Of a stretch of DNA of 48,082 nucleotides, positions 40,808 to 48,082 are shown piece after piece (position 1 is the stretch's first letter; each line of letters starts with the position of its first letter). The notes under the pieces are model-generated. The model saw only the letters and a list, made by a program, of their open reading frames with translations. It searched no databases and had not been told where the DNA came from. The position numbers and the translations under genes are program-made. Origin of the DNA: Nonomuraea longispora (GTDB taxonomy: Bacteria; Actinomycetota; Actinomycetes; Streptosporangiales; Streptosporangiaceae); NCBI RefSeq assembly GCF_004348345.1, contig NZ_SMJZ01000042.1:1-48082 (forward strand), given 5' to 3'.

Positions 40808-41157
40808 CAGGAGTGCTCCTTGGATCCTGGACCCTGCTCCGGGTCCGGCCTGGTGAGTGTCTTGGCCGCCTCGGCCAGCGCGGGCGCCGTCAGGCGCAGG
40901 TCGAACCCGGTGACCTCGTAGTACTTCATGGCCTTGCCGTCGTCCGACAGCTCGAGAGTGCCGGTGACCAGGCCGGCCGCCTCCAGCCGGCGCAGGTGCA
41001 TGTGCAGCAGCGGGCGGCTCACGCCGATCTCGCGGGCGAGATGGCTGACGTAGTCGCGTCCGCCGGCCAGGGTGGCGACGATACGCAGCCGCAGCGGGTT
41101 GGCCAGCGCGGCCAGCATCTCCACCAGTTCGTCGCCGGTCGGCTCGGCCGCCGTCAT
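40807..41157 (-). CDS. ArsR-type winged-helix regulator
   Basis: 116 residues from the ATG at 41157 (MTAAEPTGDELVEMLAALAN); a GTG at 41178 inside the operator is less likely. HTH: NPLRLRIVATLAGGRDYVSH and LAREIGVSRPLLHMHLRRLE, wing DDGKAMKYYEVTGFDL. It has no cysteine, so metal sensing through thiols is unlikely. The pattern with LTAPALAEAAKTL is common in actinobacterial ArsR regulators paired with small membrane proteins. The operator array at 41168-41195 lies directly upstream, so it probably represses itself and the membrane protein. Confidence 0.88.
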   Translation of the reverse strand: MTAAEPTGDELVEMLAALANPLRLRIVATLAGGRDYVSHLAREIGVSRPLLHMHLRRLEAAGLVTGTLELSDDGKAMKYYEVTGFDLRLTAPALAEAAKTLTRPDPEQGPGSKEHS

Positions 41158-41167
41158 GACATCCCAT

Positions 41168-41195
41168 CCTGTAAACACTTCGTTACAGGTGTAAC
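41168..41195. promoter_or_regulatory. Triple half-site operator upstream of the ArsR-type gene
   Basis: CCTGTAA-N8-TTACAGG (41168-41189) is a perfect 7-bp inverted repeat. GTTACA-GG-TGTAAC (41182-41195) is a second perfect palindrome sharing the middle half-site. Three TGTAA-type half-sites in alternating orientation suggest cooperative binding of two dimers. Confidence 0.7.
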
Positions 41196-41272
41196 CGTAG
41201 TGCTATGCCGTTTCACGATCAACTCGTGAGGGCGGCGCTTGACCTCGGCCACGGTTGATGAATCGTGGTGTC

Positions 41273-42175
41273 ATGGTGAAGTTCGGGGTCGGGCTACCGA
41301 CCATGCAGGAGATCGAGACGTTGGGGCCGGGGGGCGTGGCGCGGGCGGCGCGGCTGGCCGAGACCGTCGGAGCCGATGCGGTCAGTGCCCCGGACGTGCT
41401 CGTCGGAGACGGGACGACGGCGCTGGAAAGCGTCGTCGCCCTGGCCACTGCCGCCGCCGTGACGGAGCGGGTGAGCCTCGACTTCGGCGTGCTGTCCGTT
41501 CCCACGCGGCCGGTGGCCATGATGGCGGCCCAGGTGCAGACGCTGCAGCACCTTTCGCGGGGCAGGGTGCGGCTGGGAGTGGGAATCGGCGGATTCCCCG
41601 GCTCGCCGTTCTGGGCCGCGCTCGGCGCGCCGCGCACCGGACGGGGCCGCATGACCGATGAGGCGCTGCGGGCGTTGCCCGGCCTGATCGCGGGCAGAGA
41701 CACCACCGTCGCCAACGGGGTGAGCCTCACCCTGGCCCCCGCCGCTCCGGTGCCACCCCTGTTCGTCGGCTCAGGCACGAGCGGAACGGCGTTGCGGCGG
41801 GTGGCACGCCTCGCCGACGGATGGCTGGCCTCGGCGCTGACACCGGCGGGAATCCGGACGGCCCTGGCGAGGTTGCGCGAACTCGCCGAGGAGTACGGCA
41901 GGCCGATGCCGCGCGTGCTGCTGGGCGTGCACACCGTTCTTGGCGCGGACCGCGAGGCGCGGCAGGCCATGGAGGCGCAGCTGGCGGAATTCTTCCAGCT
42001 CTCCGCCGACGAGGTACGCCAGGCCTGCATCTCCGGCTCACCGTCCGAGGCGGCCGAACGGGTGTCGGCCTTCGCCGAAGCCGGAGTGGACGAAATCGGG
42101 TTCGCGCTCGACGGGCGCGACTTCCTGGGCCAGATCGAGCTGGTCGGCGAGGTCAGGACGCACCTGCCCCAGTAG
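41273..42175 (+). CDS. LLM-class (F420-dependent type) oxidoreductase
   Basis: 300 residues. TIM-barrel luciferase-like features are VKFGVGLPTMQEIETLGPGG at the start, VSLDFGVLSVPTRPVAMMAA and QVQTLQHLSRGRVRLGVGIG, PPLFVGSGTSGTALRRVARL, and LADGWLA. Shorter than the usual LLM of about 330-350 residues. Cofactor F420 or FMN is expected, but the substrate is unknown. The start is uncertain: ATG 41273 fits the barrel's first strand, while ATG 41258 or TTG 41255 would add 5-6 residues. It stands alone between the divergent ArsR-type gene and the convergent response-regulator gene. Confidence 0.88.
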   Translation: MVKFGVGLPTMQEIETLGPGGVARAARLAETVGADAVSAPDVLVGDGTTALESVVALATAAAVTERVSLDFGVLSVPTRPVAMMAAQVQTLQHLSRGRVRLGVGIGGFPGSPFWAALGAPRTGRGRMTDEALRALPGLIAGRDTTVANGVSLTLAPAAPVPPLFVGSGTSGTALRRVARLADGWLASALTPAGIRTALARLRELAEEYGRPMPRVLLGVHTVLGADREARQAMEAQLAEFFQLSADEVRQACISGSPSEAAERVSAFAEAGVDEIGFALDGRDFLGQIELVGEVRTHLPQ

Positions 42176-42206
42176 AGCGGCCTCCTGCGCAACGCCGGCC
42201 GTGTTG

Positions 42207-42851
42207 TCACGACTCCAGGAAGTGCAGCACCGCCAGCACCCGGCGGCTGTAGCCGGTGGTGTGCGACAGGCCCAGCTTGTCGAACAGCGAGTTCACGTGC
42301 TTCTCCACGGCGCTCTGCGACACGTGCAGTGCCTGCGCGATCGAGGCGTTGGTCAGCCCCTGCGCCATCCGATCCAGCACCTCACGCTCGCGCGCGGTGA
42401 GCCGGGCCAGGGGGTCCACCTGGGTCGTGCGGGCCAGCAGCTGGCGCACCACCTCCGGGTCGAACGCCGCTCCCCCCGCCCCCACCCGCTCCAGTGCGTC
42501 CAGGAAGTCGCCGACCTGCGCCACCCGGTCCTTCAGCAGATAGCCGACACCTTCGACGTCCGCGCTCATCAGCTCGGCGGCGTACCGCTTCTCGACGTAC
42601 TGCGACAACACCAGCACCCTGACCGCCGGCCAGCGCGCCCTGATCTCCAGCGCGGCCCGCAGCCCCTCGTCGGTGTGGGTCGGCGGCATGCGCACGTCCA
42701 CCACGGCGATGTCCGGCTCGTACGCCGCCACCGCCGACACCAGCGACTCGGCGTCGGCCACCGCCGCCGGTACCTCGTGGCCCTCCTCCACCAGCAGCCG
42801 GACCAGGCCCTCGCGCAGCAGCGTGGAGTCCTCGGCGAGGATCACCCGCAC
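42207..42851 (-). CDS. NarL/LuxR-type response regulator
   Basis: 214 residues, GTG start (RVILAEDSTLLREGLVRLL). Receiver: acidic pair EDS at the N-terminus, phospho-acceptor Asp in PDIAVVDVRMPP, Lys in YLLKDRV. The C-terminal LuxR HTH has LTAREREVLDRMAQGLTNAS and IAQALHVSQSAVEKHVNSLF. The start overlaps the sensor kinase stop by 10 bases, so both proteins form one two-component system. Together with the DedA gene upstream they make a three-gene operon reading DedA-kinase-regulator. Confidence 0.93.
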   Translation of the reverse strand: MRVILAEDSTLLREGLVRLLVEEGHEVPAAVADAESLVSAVAAYEPDIAVVDVRMPPTHTDEGLRAALEIRARWPAVRVLVLSQYVEKRYAAELMSADVEGVGYLLKDRVAQVGDFLDALERVGAGGAAFDPEVVRQLLARTTQVDPLARLTAREREVLDRMAQGLTNASIAQALHVSQSAVEKHVNSLFDKLGLSHTTGYSRRVLAVLHFLES

Positions 42852-43942
42852 GGCAGCACCGCCGTGATCGACGTCGGCCCGCCCGGCGGGCTGGTCAGCT
42901 CGAACGTGCCGTCCAGCGCCGCCACCCGCCGGGCCAGCCCGGACAGGCCGCCGCCCGCCGCCCTGGCGCCGCCGCAGCCGTCGTCGCGCACCCGCACGAC
43001 CACCTGATCGTCCTCCTCGTGCACCTCGACCGTGATGAGCGAGGCGGCGGCGTGCTTGGCGGCGTTGGTCACCGCCTCGCTGACCACGAAGTAGGCCGCC
43101 GTCTCCACCGCCATGGGCGGGCGCCGCCGCAGCTGGCACGTCACCTTGACCGGTACGTCGGACCGTTCGGCCACGCCCGCCAGCGCCTCGTCCAGGCCGA
43201 GGGAGTCCAGGCCGCTGGGATAGACGCGCCAGGCCACCTCGCGCAGCTCCGCCAGCGCCTCCTGCGCCTCCTGGTGCGCCTGCTCCAGCAGCTCGGGCCG
43301 GTTCCGCTTCGAACGCCCGATCAGCATGGACAATGCCACCAGCCGCTGCTGCAGGCCGTCGTGCAGGTCACGCTCGATCCTGCGCCGCTCGGAGTCGACG
43401 GCGGCCACGATGCCCGCCCGGCTCTCGGCCAGCTCGGCGATCCTGCGCTCCAGCGCCCGGGTACGGTCGGGGCCCAGCATCCGCACGATCAGCATGCGCT
43501 CCAGCGCGTGCACCCCCACCACGCCCGACAGGTCGAGGAACAGCAGCACGCACCCGGCCACGAACGCGTAGGCCGCCAGGGGCAGCGAGGGAAGCATGCC
43601 GTCGAACGGCAGGCCCTGCCCCCACAGCACGACGATGAGCACCGCCGCGCCCGCGCCGTACGCCAGCAGGGTGATCACCATCCCGCCCAGCAGCCCGAGG
43701 GGGACGCGCGCGGCGAGGTAGAGAGAGGCCCGCAGATCGCCGCCCGTGAGCGCGGTGAGGCCGGCGGCGTCCAGGCGCAGCCGGCGCGCCTCCAGCCGGG
43801 CCAGGCGCCGCGCGGAGGCCACGACGTTGGGGTTGGCCTGGAACGGCAGCGTCACCAGCAGGAACACCAGCTCGCACAGCGCCGTCAGCGCACCGAGCGT
43901 CACCGCGCCGAGCAGCCGCAGCCCCTCAACGGCCAGACGCAT
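42842..43942 (-). CDS. Sensor histidine kinase, DesK/NarX type (HisKA_3)
   Basis: 366 residues. Two or more N-terminal membrane helices (residues 10-32, GAVTLGALTALCELVFLLVT; and about 75-150) are followed by a short linker. The dimerisation box RRRIERDLHDGLQQRLVALS contains the phosphorylated His. The catalytic ATPase domain has FVVSEAVTNAAKHA (N box), VRVRDDGCGG and GGGLSGLARRVAALDG. It lacks an extracellular sensor domain, so it may sense the membrane itself, like DesK. The DedA gene overlaps it by 17 bases, which strengthens the envelope theme. Confidence 0.92.
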   Translation of the reverse strand: MRLAVEGLRLLGAVTLGALTALCELVFLLVTLPFQANPNVVASARRLARLEARRLRLDAAGLTALTGGDLRASLYLAARVPLGLLGGMVITLLAYGAGAAVLIVVLWGQGLPFDGMLPSLPLAAYAFVAGCVLLFLDLSGVVGVHALERMLIVRMLGPDRTRALERRIAELAESRAGIVAAVDSERRRIERDLHDGLQQRLVALSMLIGRSKRNRPELLEQAHQEAQEALAELREVAWRVYPSGLDSLGLDEALAGVAERSDVPVKVTCQLRRRPPMAVETAAYFVVSEAVTNAAKHAAASLITVEVHEEDDQVVVRVRDDGCGGARAAGGGLSGLARRVAALDGTFELTSPPGGPTSITAVLPCG

Positions 43943-44543
43943 GCCTGCCCTTGCGGCGTTCGGCCAGCCGGACCCCGACGAAGACCACGATCGCCAGCAC
44001 GACCAGGCCGATCACCACGTAGCTGCCGGCGCCCACGTACGTCTCCACCACCGCGTAGTGCCGGCCCAGGAGATAGCCGGCCATCACGAAGATCGTGTTC
44101 CAGATGAGGCTGCCGGCCGTGGTCAGCAGCGTGAACGTCGGCAACGGCATACGCTCCACGCCCGCGGGGATGGAGATGAGGCTGCGGAAGACGGGGATCA
44201 TCCGGCCGAAGAAGACGGTCTTGCGGCCGTGGCGATCGAACCAGGCTTCGGTCTTCTCGATGTCGGAGGTCTTGACCAGGGGAAGCCTGGCGGCCAGCGC
44301 GAGGGTGCGTTCGCGGCCCAGCGCCGCGCCCACCCAGTAGAGCGCCAGCGCCCCCAGCACCGAGCCGAGCGTCGTGCACAGCAGCACCTCGAACAGCCCC
44401 AGCTCGCCCTTGCTGGCGGTGAACCCTGACAGCGGCAGGATCACTTCGCTCGGCAGCGGCGGGAAAATGTTCTCCAGCGCGATCGCGAGCCCGGCCCCGG
44501 GGGCCCCGAGGCTCTCCATCAGTCCAACGACCCAGTCAGTCAT
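43926..44543 (-). CDS. DedA-family membrane protein
   Basis: 205 residues, ATG at 44543. DedA/SNARE-associated motifs: IALENIFPPLPSEVILPLSG (ExxxPPxPSE), GSVLGALALYWVGAALGRE, FDRHGRKTVFFGRMIPVFRS and SIPAGVERMPLPTFTLLTTA. Four to five membrane segments. DedA proteins help recycle undecaprenyl phosphate or phospholipids and maintain membrane potential. The 3' end overlaps the sensor kinase gene by 17 bases, so it is the first gene of an operon with a two-component system. Confidence 0.93.
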   Translation of the reverse strand: MTDWVVGLMESLGAPGAGLAIALENIFPPLPSEVILPLSGFTASKGELGLFEVLLCTTLGSVLGALALYWVGAALGRERTLALAARLPLVKTSDIEKTEAWFDRHGRKTVFFGRMIPVFRSLISIPAGVERMPLPTFTLLTTAGSLIWNTIFVMAGYLLGRHYAVVETYVGAGSYVVIGLVVLAIVVFVGVRLAERRKGRHASGR

Positions 44544-44627
44544 GGGAGCCACGCTAGGGACGATCGGGCACGACGGTAATGCGGCAGGTGGCCGTCCCGG
44601 ACTGTGGTAAACCACACCTCCGGTGTA

Positions 44628-44642
44628 CCGTACACTGTACGG
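44628..44642 (+). promoter_or_regulatory. 15-bp palindrome overlapping the SNF2 promoter
   Basis: CCGTACA-C-TGTACGG is a perfect inverted repeat ending 2 bases before the GTG at 44645. TACACT within it (44631-44636) could be a -10 box giving a leaderless message starting at the GTG. A regulator bound here would block transcription. GTGGT-AA-ACCAC just upstream (44604-44615) is a second palindrome. Confidence 0.5.
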
Positions 44643-44644
44643 CC

Positions 44645-47443
44645 GTGAGCTCCTTGACGGATCTGGTACGACACGCGGCAGTCTTCCAACCCGGCGATCC
44701 CCCCAGGTCGGGAGTGGTCGCCTTTCTCGATCCGGACGGTGAGTCCACCATGACGGTGGCCGAGCAGAACGGCGGCAAGGTGCGCACCCAGCAGGTCGCG
44801 GCGACCGTCGTGCCGGTGAACGAAGCGGTAGCCGCGCTGGCCCGGGCCCGCACCGGCCCCGGCGTCCACCCTGCCACACGATTCTGGGGCGCGGTGGCCC
44901 TCGTGGCGCTCCAGCTCGTCACCCGGGGGCGCGTGCTGCCCGGGGTGACGGCGGGCGAGCACGACTCCTGGCGCGCGGGGCCGCTCGACACCGCCGACGT
45001 CCAGCGCGTACGCGATCTGGCCGATGCCATGCCCGCCACTGCCCGCGCCGTGCCCCTGGCAAACCCGGCCTCGCAGGACGACGGGATCAGGCTGCCCGAC
45101 GCCGAGCCGCTCGTGCGCGCCTTCCTGGACGCCGTCGCCGACACCATGCCCCGCTCCCCCGGCGCGGTCAGGGCCACCGGCACCGCCGCCTACGCCGCCA
45201 TGAAACCCGTCAAGGTGCCGCACCTGCGCGGATGGGCCGAGGAGGTGTCGGCGGGACTCGACGCCGGCGTGCGCCTGTCGCTGCGGCTGGAGGTCGACCA
45301 CCTGGGCGGGAACTCGGCGGGGGGCCTCGCCGCGGAGTTCCGCGCCGTCGTGCAGGTGCACAGCCTGGCCGGCCCCTCGCTCGTCGTCGACGCCGCAGCC
45401 CTGTGGCAGGGCGGCGGGCACAATGGAAGGCACAGCGGTGGGCACAGCGGTGGGCACAGCGGCGGGCACGGTCTCGGTCCCCGCGCCAGAATCGAGACCA
45501 CCCTGGCCGTACGCCGCGCCGCCCGCGTCTGGCCCTGCCTGGAGCACCTGCTCGGCAACGCCGTCCCCGACCAGCTCACCCTCTCCGACGGCGACGTCGA
45601 CGACCTGCTGGCGGGAGCCGCCGACCGCCTGGCCGCCGCCGGCGTCGAGGTGCACTGGCCCAAGTCCCTCGTACGCGGCCTGAGCGCCCGCGCCGTCATC
45701 GGCGAGCGCGACGGCCCGCCCTCCGACCTGCCCTCGTTCCTTGGCGGCCGGCAGCTGACCAGCTTCGACTGGCAGCTCGCCCTCGGCGGTGAGCCCCTGA
45801 CCGCGGCCGAGATGGACCGGCTCGCCGAGGCCCACCGCCCCGTCGTACGGCTGCGCGACCAGTGGGTGCTCATCGACCCCGACCTGGCCCGCAAGGCCCG
45901 CCGGCGCGACCTCAAAGCCCTGACCGGGCTCGAAGCGCTCAGCGCCGCGCTGACCGGGACGGCCGAGGTCGACGGCGAGCAGATCGAGGCCGAGCCCACC
46001 GCCTGGCTGCGCGAGCTGCGCGAACGCCTCACCGAACCCGCCGACGCCGGCCCGCCGCCCGGGCTGGCCGCCACCTTGCGCGACTACCAGTTGGCCGGGC
46101 TGCGCTGGCTGGCCAGGATGACCTCGCTCGGCCTCGGCGGGTGCCTGGCCGACGACATGGGCCTGGGCAAGACGATCACTCTGATCGCCCTGCACCTGCA
46201 CAGAACCGGCACCGGCCCGACCCTCGTGGTCTGCCCGGCCTCCCTGCTGGGCAACTGGGAGCGCGAGATCACCAGGTTCGCTCCCGGCGTGCCCGTGCGC
46301 CGCTACCACGGCGCCGCCCGCACTCCGGCCGACGAGGGGTTCGTGCTGACCACGTACGCCACCATGCGCCTGGACGCGGCCCGCCTGGCCGCCCACCCGT
46401 GGGGGCTGCTGGTGGCCGACGAGGCCCAGCACGTCAAGAATCCAGCGTCCGGCACCGCCCAGGCCCTGCGCGAGATCCCCGCCGGCGCCCGCGTCGCGCT
46501 GACCGGCACACCCGTGGAGAACAACCTGTCGGAGTTGTGGGCCATCCTCGACTGGACCACCCCAGGGCTGCTCGGCCCGTTGAGCAGATTCAGGGCGCGA
46601 TGGGCCAAACCCGTCGAGTCCGGCGACCGTGAGGCGGCCGACCGCCTGGCGCGGCTGGTCGGCCCGTTCCTGCTGCGCCGCCGCAAGAGCGACCCCGGCA
46701 TCGCGCCCGAGCTGCCGCCCAAGACCGAGACCGACCGGCCTGTCCCGCTCACCTCCGAGCAGGCCGGCCTGTACGAAGCCGCCGTACGCGAGATCATGAC
46801 CCAGATCAGGGACGCCCACGGCATGGCCAGGCGCGGCCTCATCGTCAAGCTGCTCACCGGGCTCAAGCAGATCTGCAATCACCCCGCCCACTACCTGCAC
46901 GAGAGCGACCCCCGCCTGCCCGGCCGCTCCGGCAAGCTGGAACTGCTGGACGAGCTCGTCGACACCATCACGGCCGAGGACGGCGCCGCGCTCGTCTTCA
47001 CCCAGTACGTCGCCATGGCCCGCCTGCTGGAACGCCACCTGACCTCGCGCGGCGTGAGCACGCAGCTGCTGCACGGCGGCACCCCCGTCGCCCGCCGCGA
47101 GGAGATGGTTCGCCGCTTCCAGGACGGCCGGGCGCCGGTGTTCCTGCTCTCGCTCAAGGCGGCCGGCACCGGGCTCAACCTCACCCGCGCCGACCACGTC
47201 ATCCACTACGACCGCTGGTGGAACCCCGCCGTCGAGGACCAGGCCACCGACCGCGCCTACCGCATCGGCCAGATCCGACCCGTCCAGGTGCACCGCCTGA
47301 TCACCGAGGGCACGATCGAGGACCGCATCGCCGGCATGCTCGCCGCCAAACGTTCGCTCGCCGAGGCCGTGCTCGCCTCCGGCGAGGCCGCCTTCACCGA
47401 GCTGACCGACGCCGACCTCGCCGCCCTCGTGGAGCTGCGGTGA
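44645..47443 (+). CDS. SNF2-family DNA-dependent ATPase/helicase (HepA/RapA-like)
   Basis: 932 residues from the GTG at 44645; the alternative ATG at 44579 would run through the promoter palindrome. The N-terminal 480 residues are a family-specific domain with a Gly-His-Ser repeat (see repeat at 45429). SF2 motifs: Q-like LRDYQLAGLRWLARM, motif I DDMGLGKTITL, motif II DEAQ (VADEAQHVKN), motif III LTGTPVENNLSELWAILDW, motif V SLKAAGTGLNLTRADHVIHY, motif VI DQATDRAYRIGQ. The family remodels DNA- or RNA-polymerase-bound complexes. The stop overlaps the SWIM gene (GTGA), a pairing common in actinobacteria. Confidence 0.93.
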   Translation: MSSLTDLVRHAAVFQPGDPPRSGVVAFLDPDGESTMTVAEQNGGKVRTQQVAATVVPVNEAVAALARARTGPGVHPATRFWGAVALVALQLVTRGRVLPGVTAGEHDSWRAGPLDTADVQRVRDLADAMPATARAVPLANPASQDDGIRLPDAEPLVRAFLDAVADTMPRSPGAVRATGTAAYAAMKPVKVPHLRGWAEEVSAGLDAGVRLSLRLEVDHLGGNSAGGLAAEFRAVVQVHSLAGPSLVVDAAALWQGGGHNGRHSGGHSGGHSGGHGLGPRARIETTLAVRRAARVWPCLEHLLGNAVPDQLTLSDGDVDDLLAGAADRLAAAGVEVHWPKSLVRGLSARAVIGERDGPPSDLPSFLGGRQLTSFDWQLALGGEPLTAAEMDRLAEAHRPVVRLRDQWVLIDPDLARKARRRDLKALTGLEALSAALTGTAEVDGEQIEAEPTAWLRELRERLTEPADAGPPPGLAATLRDYQLAGLRWLARMTSLGLGGCLADDMGLGKTITLIALHLHRTGTGPTLVVCPASLLGNWEREITRFAPGVPVRRYHGAARTPADEGFVLTTYATMRLDAARLAAHPWGLLVADEAQHVKNPASGTAQALREIPAGARVALTGTPVENNLSELWAILDWTTPGLLGPLSRFRARWAKPVESGDREAADRLARLVGPFLLRRRKSDPGIAPELPPKTETDRPVPLTSEQAGLYEAAVREIMTQIRDAHGMARRGLIVKLLTGLKQICNHPAHYLHESDPRLPGRSGKLELLDELVDTITAEDGAALVFTQYVAMARLLERHLTSRGVSTQLLHGGTPVARREEMVRRFQDGRAPVFLLSLKAAGTGLNLTRADHVIHYDRWWNPAVEDQATDRAYRIGQIRPVQVHRLITEGTIEDRIAGMLAAKRSLAEAVLASGEAAFTELTDADLAALVELR
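45429..45470 (+). repeat. 12-bp tandem repeat encoding a Gly-His-Ser-Gly tract
   Basis: GGCACAGCGGTG occurs at 45429, 45441 and, with one change, 45453, plus a partial fourth copy. It encodes the HSGGHSGGHSGGHG run in the N-terminal part of the SNF2 protein. The in-frame 12-base unit can change in copy number by slippage without disrupting the gene. Confidence 0.85.
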
Positions 47444-48082
47444 CCGCCGCCCGCGGGTTCCCCGCCTTCGGCCCCCAGCGCGCCGGCGCCCGCTTCGCCA
47501 CCTCCTGGTGGGGGCGCGCCTGGGTCAAGGCCATGGAGGACACCTCCCTCGACCAGGTCCTGCTGCGCAGGGGTCGCGCGTACGCCAAGACCGGGCAGCT
47601 CGGCCCCATCACCGTCAGCCCCGGCCGCATCGCCGCCGTCGCGGAGAACGACTACGACACCGTCGTACGCGTCGAGCAGCTCACCGACGCCGCATGGGAA
47701 CGGTTCCTCGACCAGGTGGCCGCCAAGGCCGGCCACATCGCCGCGCTCCTCGACCGCGACATGCCGCACGACCTCGTCGAGGCCGCCCAGGACGCCGCCG
47801 TGCCGCTGCTGCCAGCCGTCGGCGACCTGGAGCCCCACTGTTCCTGCCCTGACTGGGGCCACCCGTGCGAGCACGCCGCCGCCCTGTGCTACCAAGCCTC
47901 GTGGCTGCTGGACGCCGACCCGTTCGTGCTGCTGCTCATGCGCGGGCGCGGCCAGAACGAGCTGATCGAGGCGCTTCAGCAGCGCGACATCCCCGAGTCC
48001 CAGCCCGCGGGCGTGCCGGTCGCCGAGGCGTTCGCGCTGGGCACACCGCCGCTGCCCGGCCCGCCCCCGTACGACGTGGCCT
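47440..48082 (+). CDS. SWIM zinc-finger protein (runs off window)
   Basis: GTG start overlapping the SNF2 stop (GTGA); 214 residues visible. The N-terminus FATSWWGRAWVKAME is typical of SWIM proteins paired with SNF2 helicases. The SWIM motif CxCxnCxH is seen as PHCSCPDWGHPCEHAAALCY. SWIM domains bind nucleic acid or protein. Genomic pairing with the helicase suggests that the two act together, possibly in repair or transcription-linked remodelling. The C-terminus lies beyond the window. Confidence 0.88.
   Translation, partial: MTAARGFPAFGPQRAGARFATSWWGRAWVKAMEDTSLDQVLLRRGRAYAKTGQLGPITVSPGRIAAVAENDYDTVVRVEQLTDAAWERFLDQVAAKAGHIAALLDRDMPHDLVEAAQDAAVPLLPAVGDLEPHCSCPDWGHPCEHAAALCYQASWLLDADPFVLLLMRGRGQNELIEALQQRDIPESQPAGVPVAEAFALGTPPLPGPPPYDVA

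Noticed and set aside
13343..41195. Similarity of the TGTAA-type sites at 13343-13376 and at 41168-41195 as one regulon
   Set aside because: The regulators belong to different families, the half-site spacing differs (adjoining versus 8 and 2 bases), and short AT-type palindromes recur by chance.
45429..45470. Short tandem repeats considered as a CRISPR array
   Set aside because: Units of 12 bases without spacers, in frame within a coding gene, and no cas gene in the window.
44540..47293. Very long open frame (over 900 codons) on the strand opposite the SNF2 gene
   Set aside because: It is a composition shadow of a GC-rich gene: low-complexity Gly/Ala/Gln/Val text, no domains, while the sense strand has all helicase motifs.
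1..48082. Secondary-metabolite gene cluster or prophage
   Set aside because: No polyketide, peptide or terpene synthase, and no phage structural, integrase or lysis genes; SRPBCC and LLM proteins alone are not evidence.

Overview
The window is a GC-rich chromosomal segment of an actinomycete, probably a soil filamentous one. Streptosporangiales (Nonomuraea-like) or Streptomycetales is my guess from gene content alone. Supporting signs are strong G/C third-position use, many GTG starts and 4-base ATGA/GTGA overlaps, an F420-type LLM oxidoreductase, an FBP-family EF-G-binding protein, several candidate leaderless GTG starts, and two large sugar-uptake loci.

Layout. (1) 1-7124, minus strand: a cut-off GNAT acetyltransferase, a lipoprotein L,D-transpeptidase, a stand-alone RecD2-type helicase, then a tight three-gene operon (small charged protein, ArsR-type regulator, SulP-STAS anion transporter) and a broken branched-chain aminotransferase fragment. 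(2) 7242-16651: a divergent sugar/polyol catabolic locus. The minus arm encodes an aldehyde dehydrogenase, a ribose-type ABC importer (ATPase, permease, binding lipoprotein) and a secreted unidentified protein. The plus arm encodes an FGGY kinase, a shikimate-dehydrogenase-like oxidoreductase and a GntR/UTRA repressor. Two related TGTAA-type sites lie between the arms. (3) 16699-29579: an alpha-mannoside or other glycan locus. It has a secreted GH71/99-like enzyme, a 660-residue ROK regulator, an LplB/LplC/LipO-type oligosaccharide importer, a DUF2264 protein and a GH38 alpha-mannosidase. An identical 13-bp palindrome (AATCCAATGGATT) sits inside both promoters of this locus, at 18647-18659 and 20917-20929. 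The ROK protein carries an N-terminal half that reads like a catalytically dead IS630-family transposase. (4) 29580-39370: a decay zone with remnants of IS256, group II intron and IS5-type elements and several broken genes, interleaved with intact genes for a multicopper oxidase, a class-C beta-lactamase-fold serine hydrolase, an erythromycin-esterase-family lipoprotein, an FBP protein and a TetR regulator. (5) 39388-48082: regulators and housekeeping-like genes: TetR, SRPBCC protein, an ArsR/membrane coiled-coil pair, LLM oxidoreductase, a NarL/DesK-type two-component system overlapping a DedA protein, and a SNF2 helicase followed by a SWIM zinc-finger protein that runs off the window.

Most notable: the inferred domesticated transposase-ROK fusion with its pair of identical operators, which together look like one regulon for import and breakdown of a mannose-containing glycan; and the kinase/SDH-like/ALDH/ABC locus, whose substrate I cannot place in a known pathway. 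I saw no rRNA, tRNA or CRISPR array. All assignments come from reading the sequence, without database searches.
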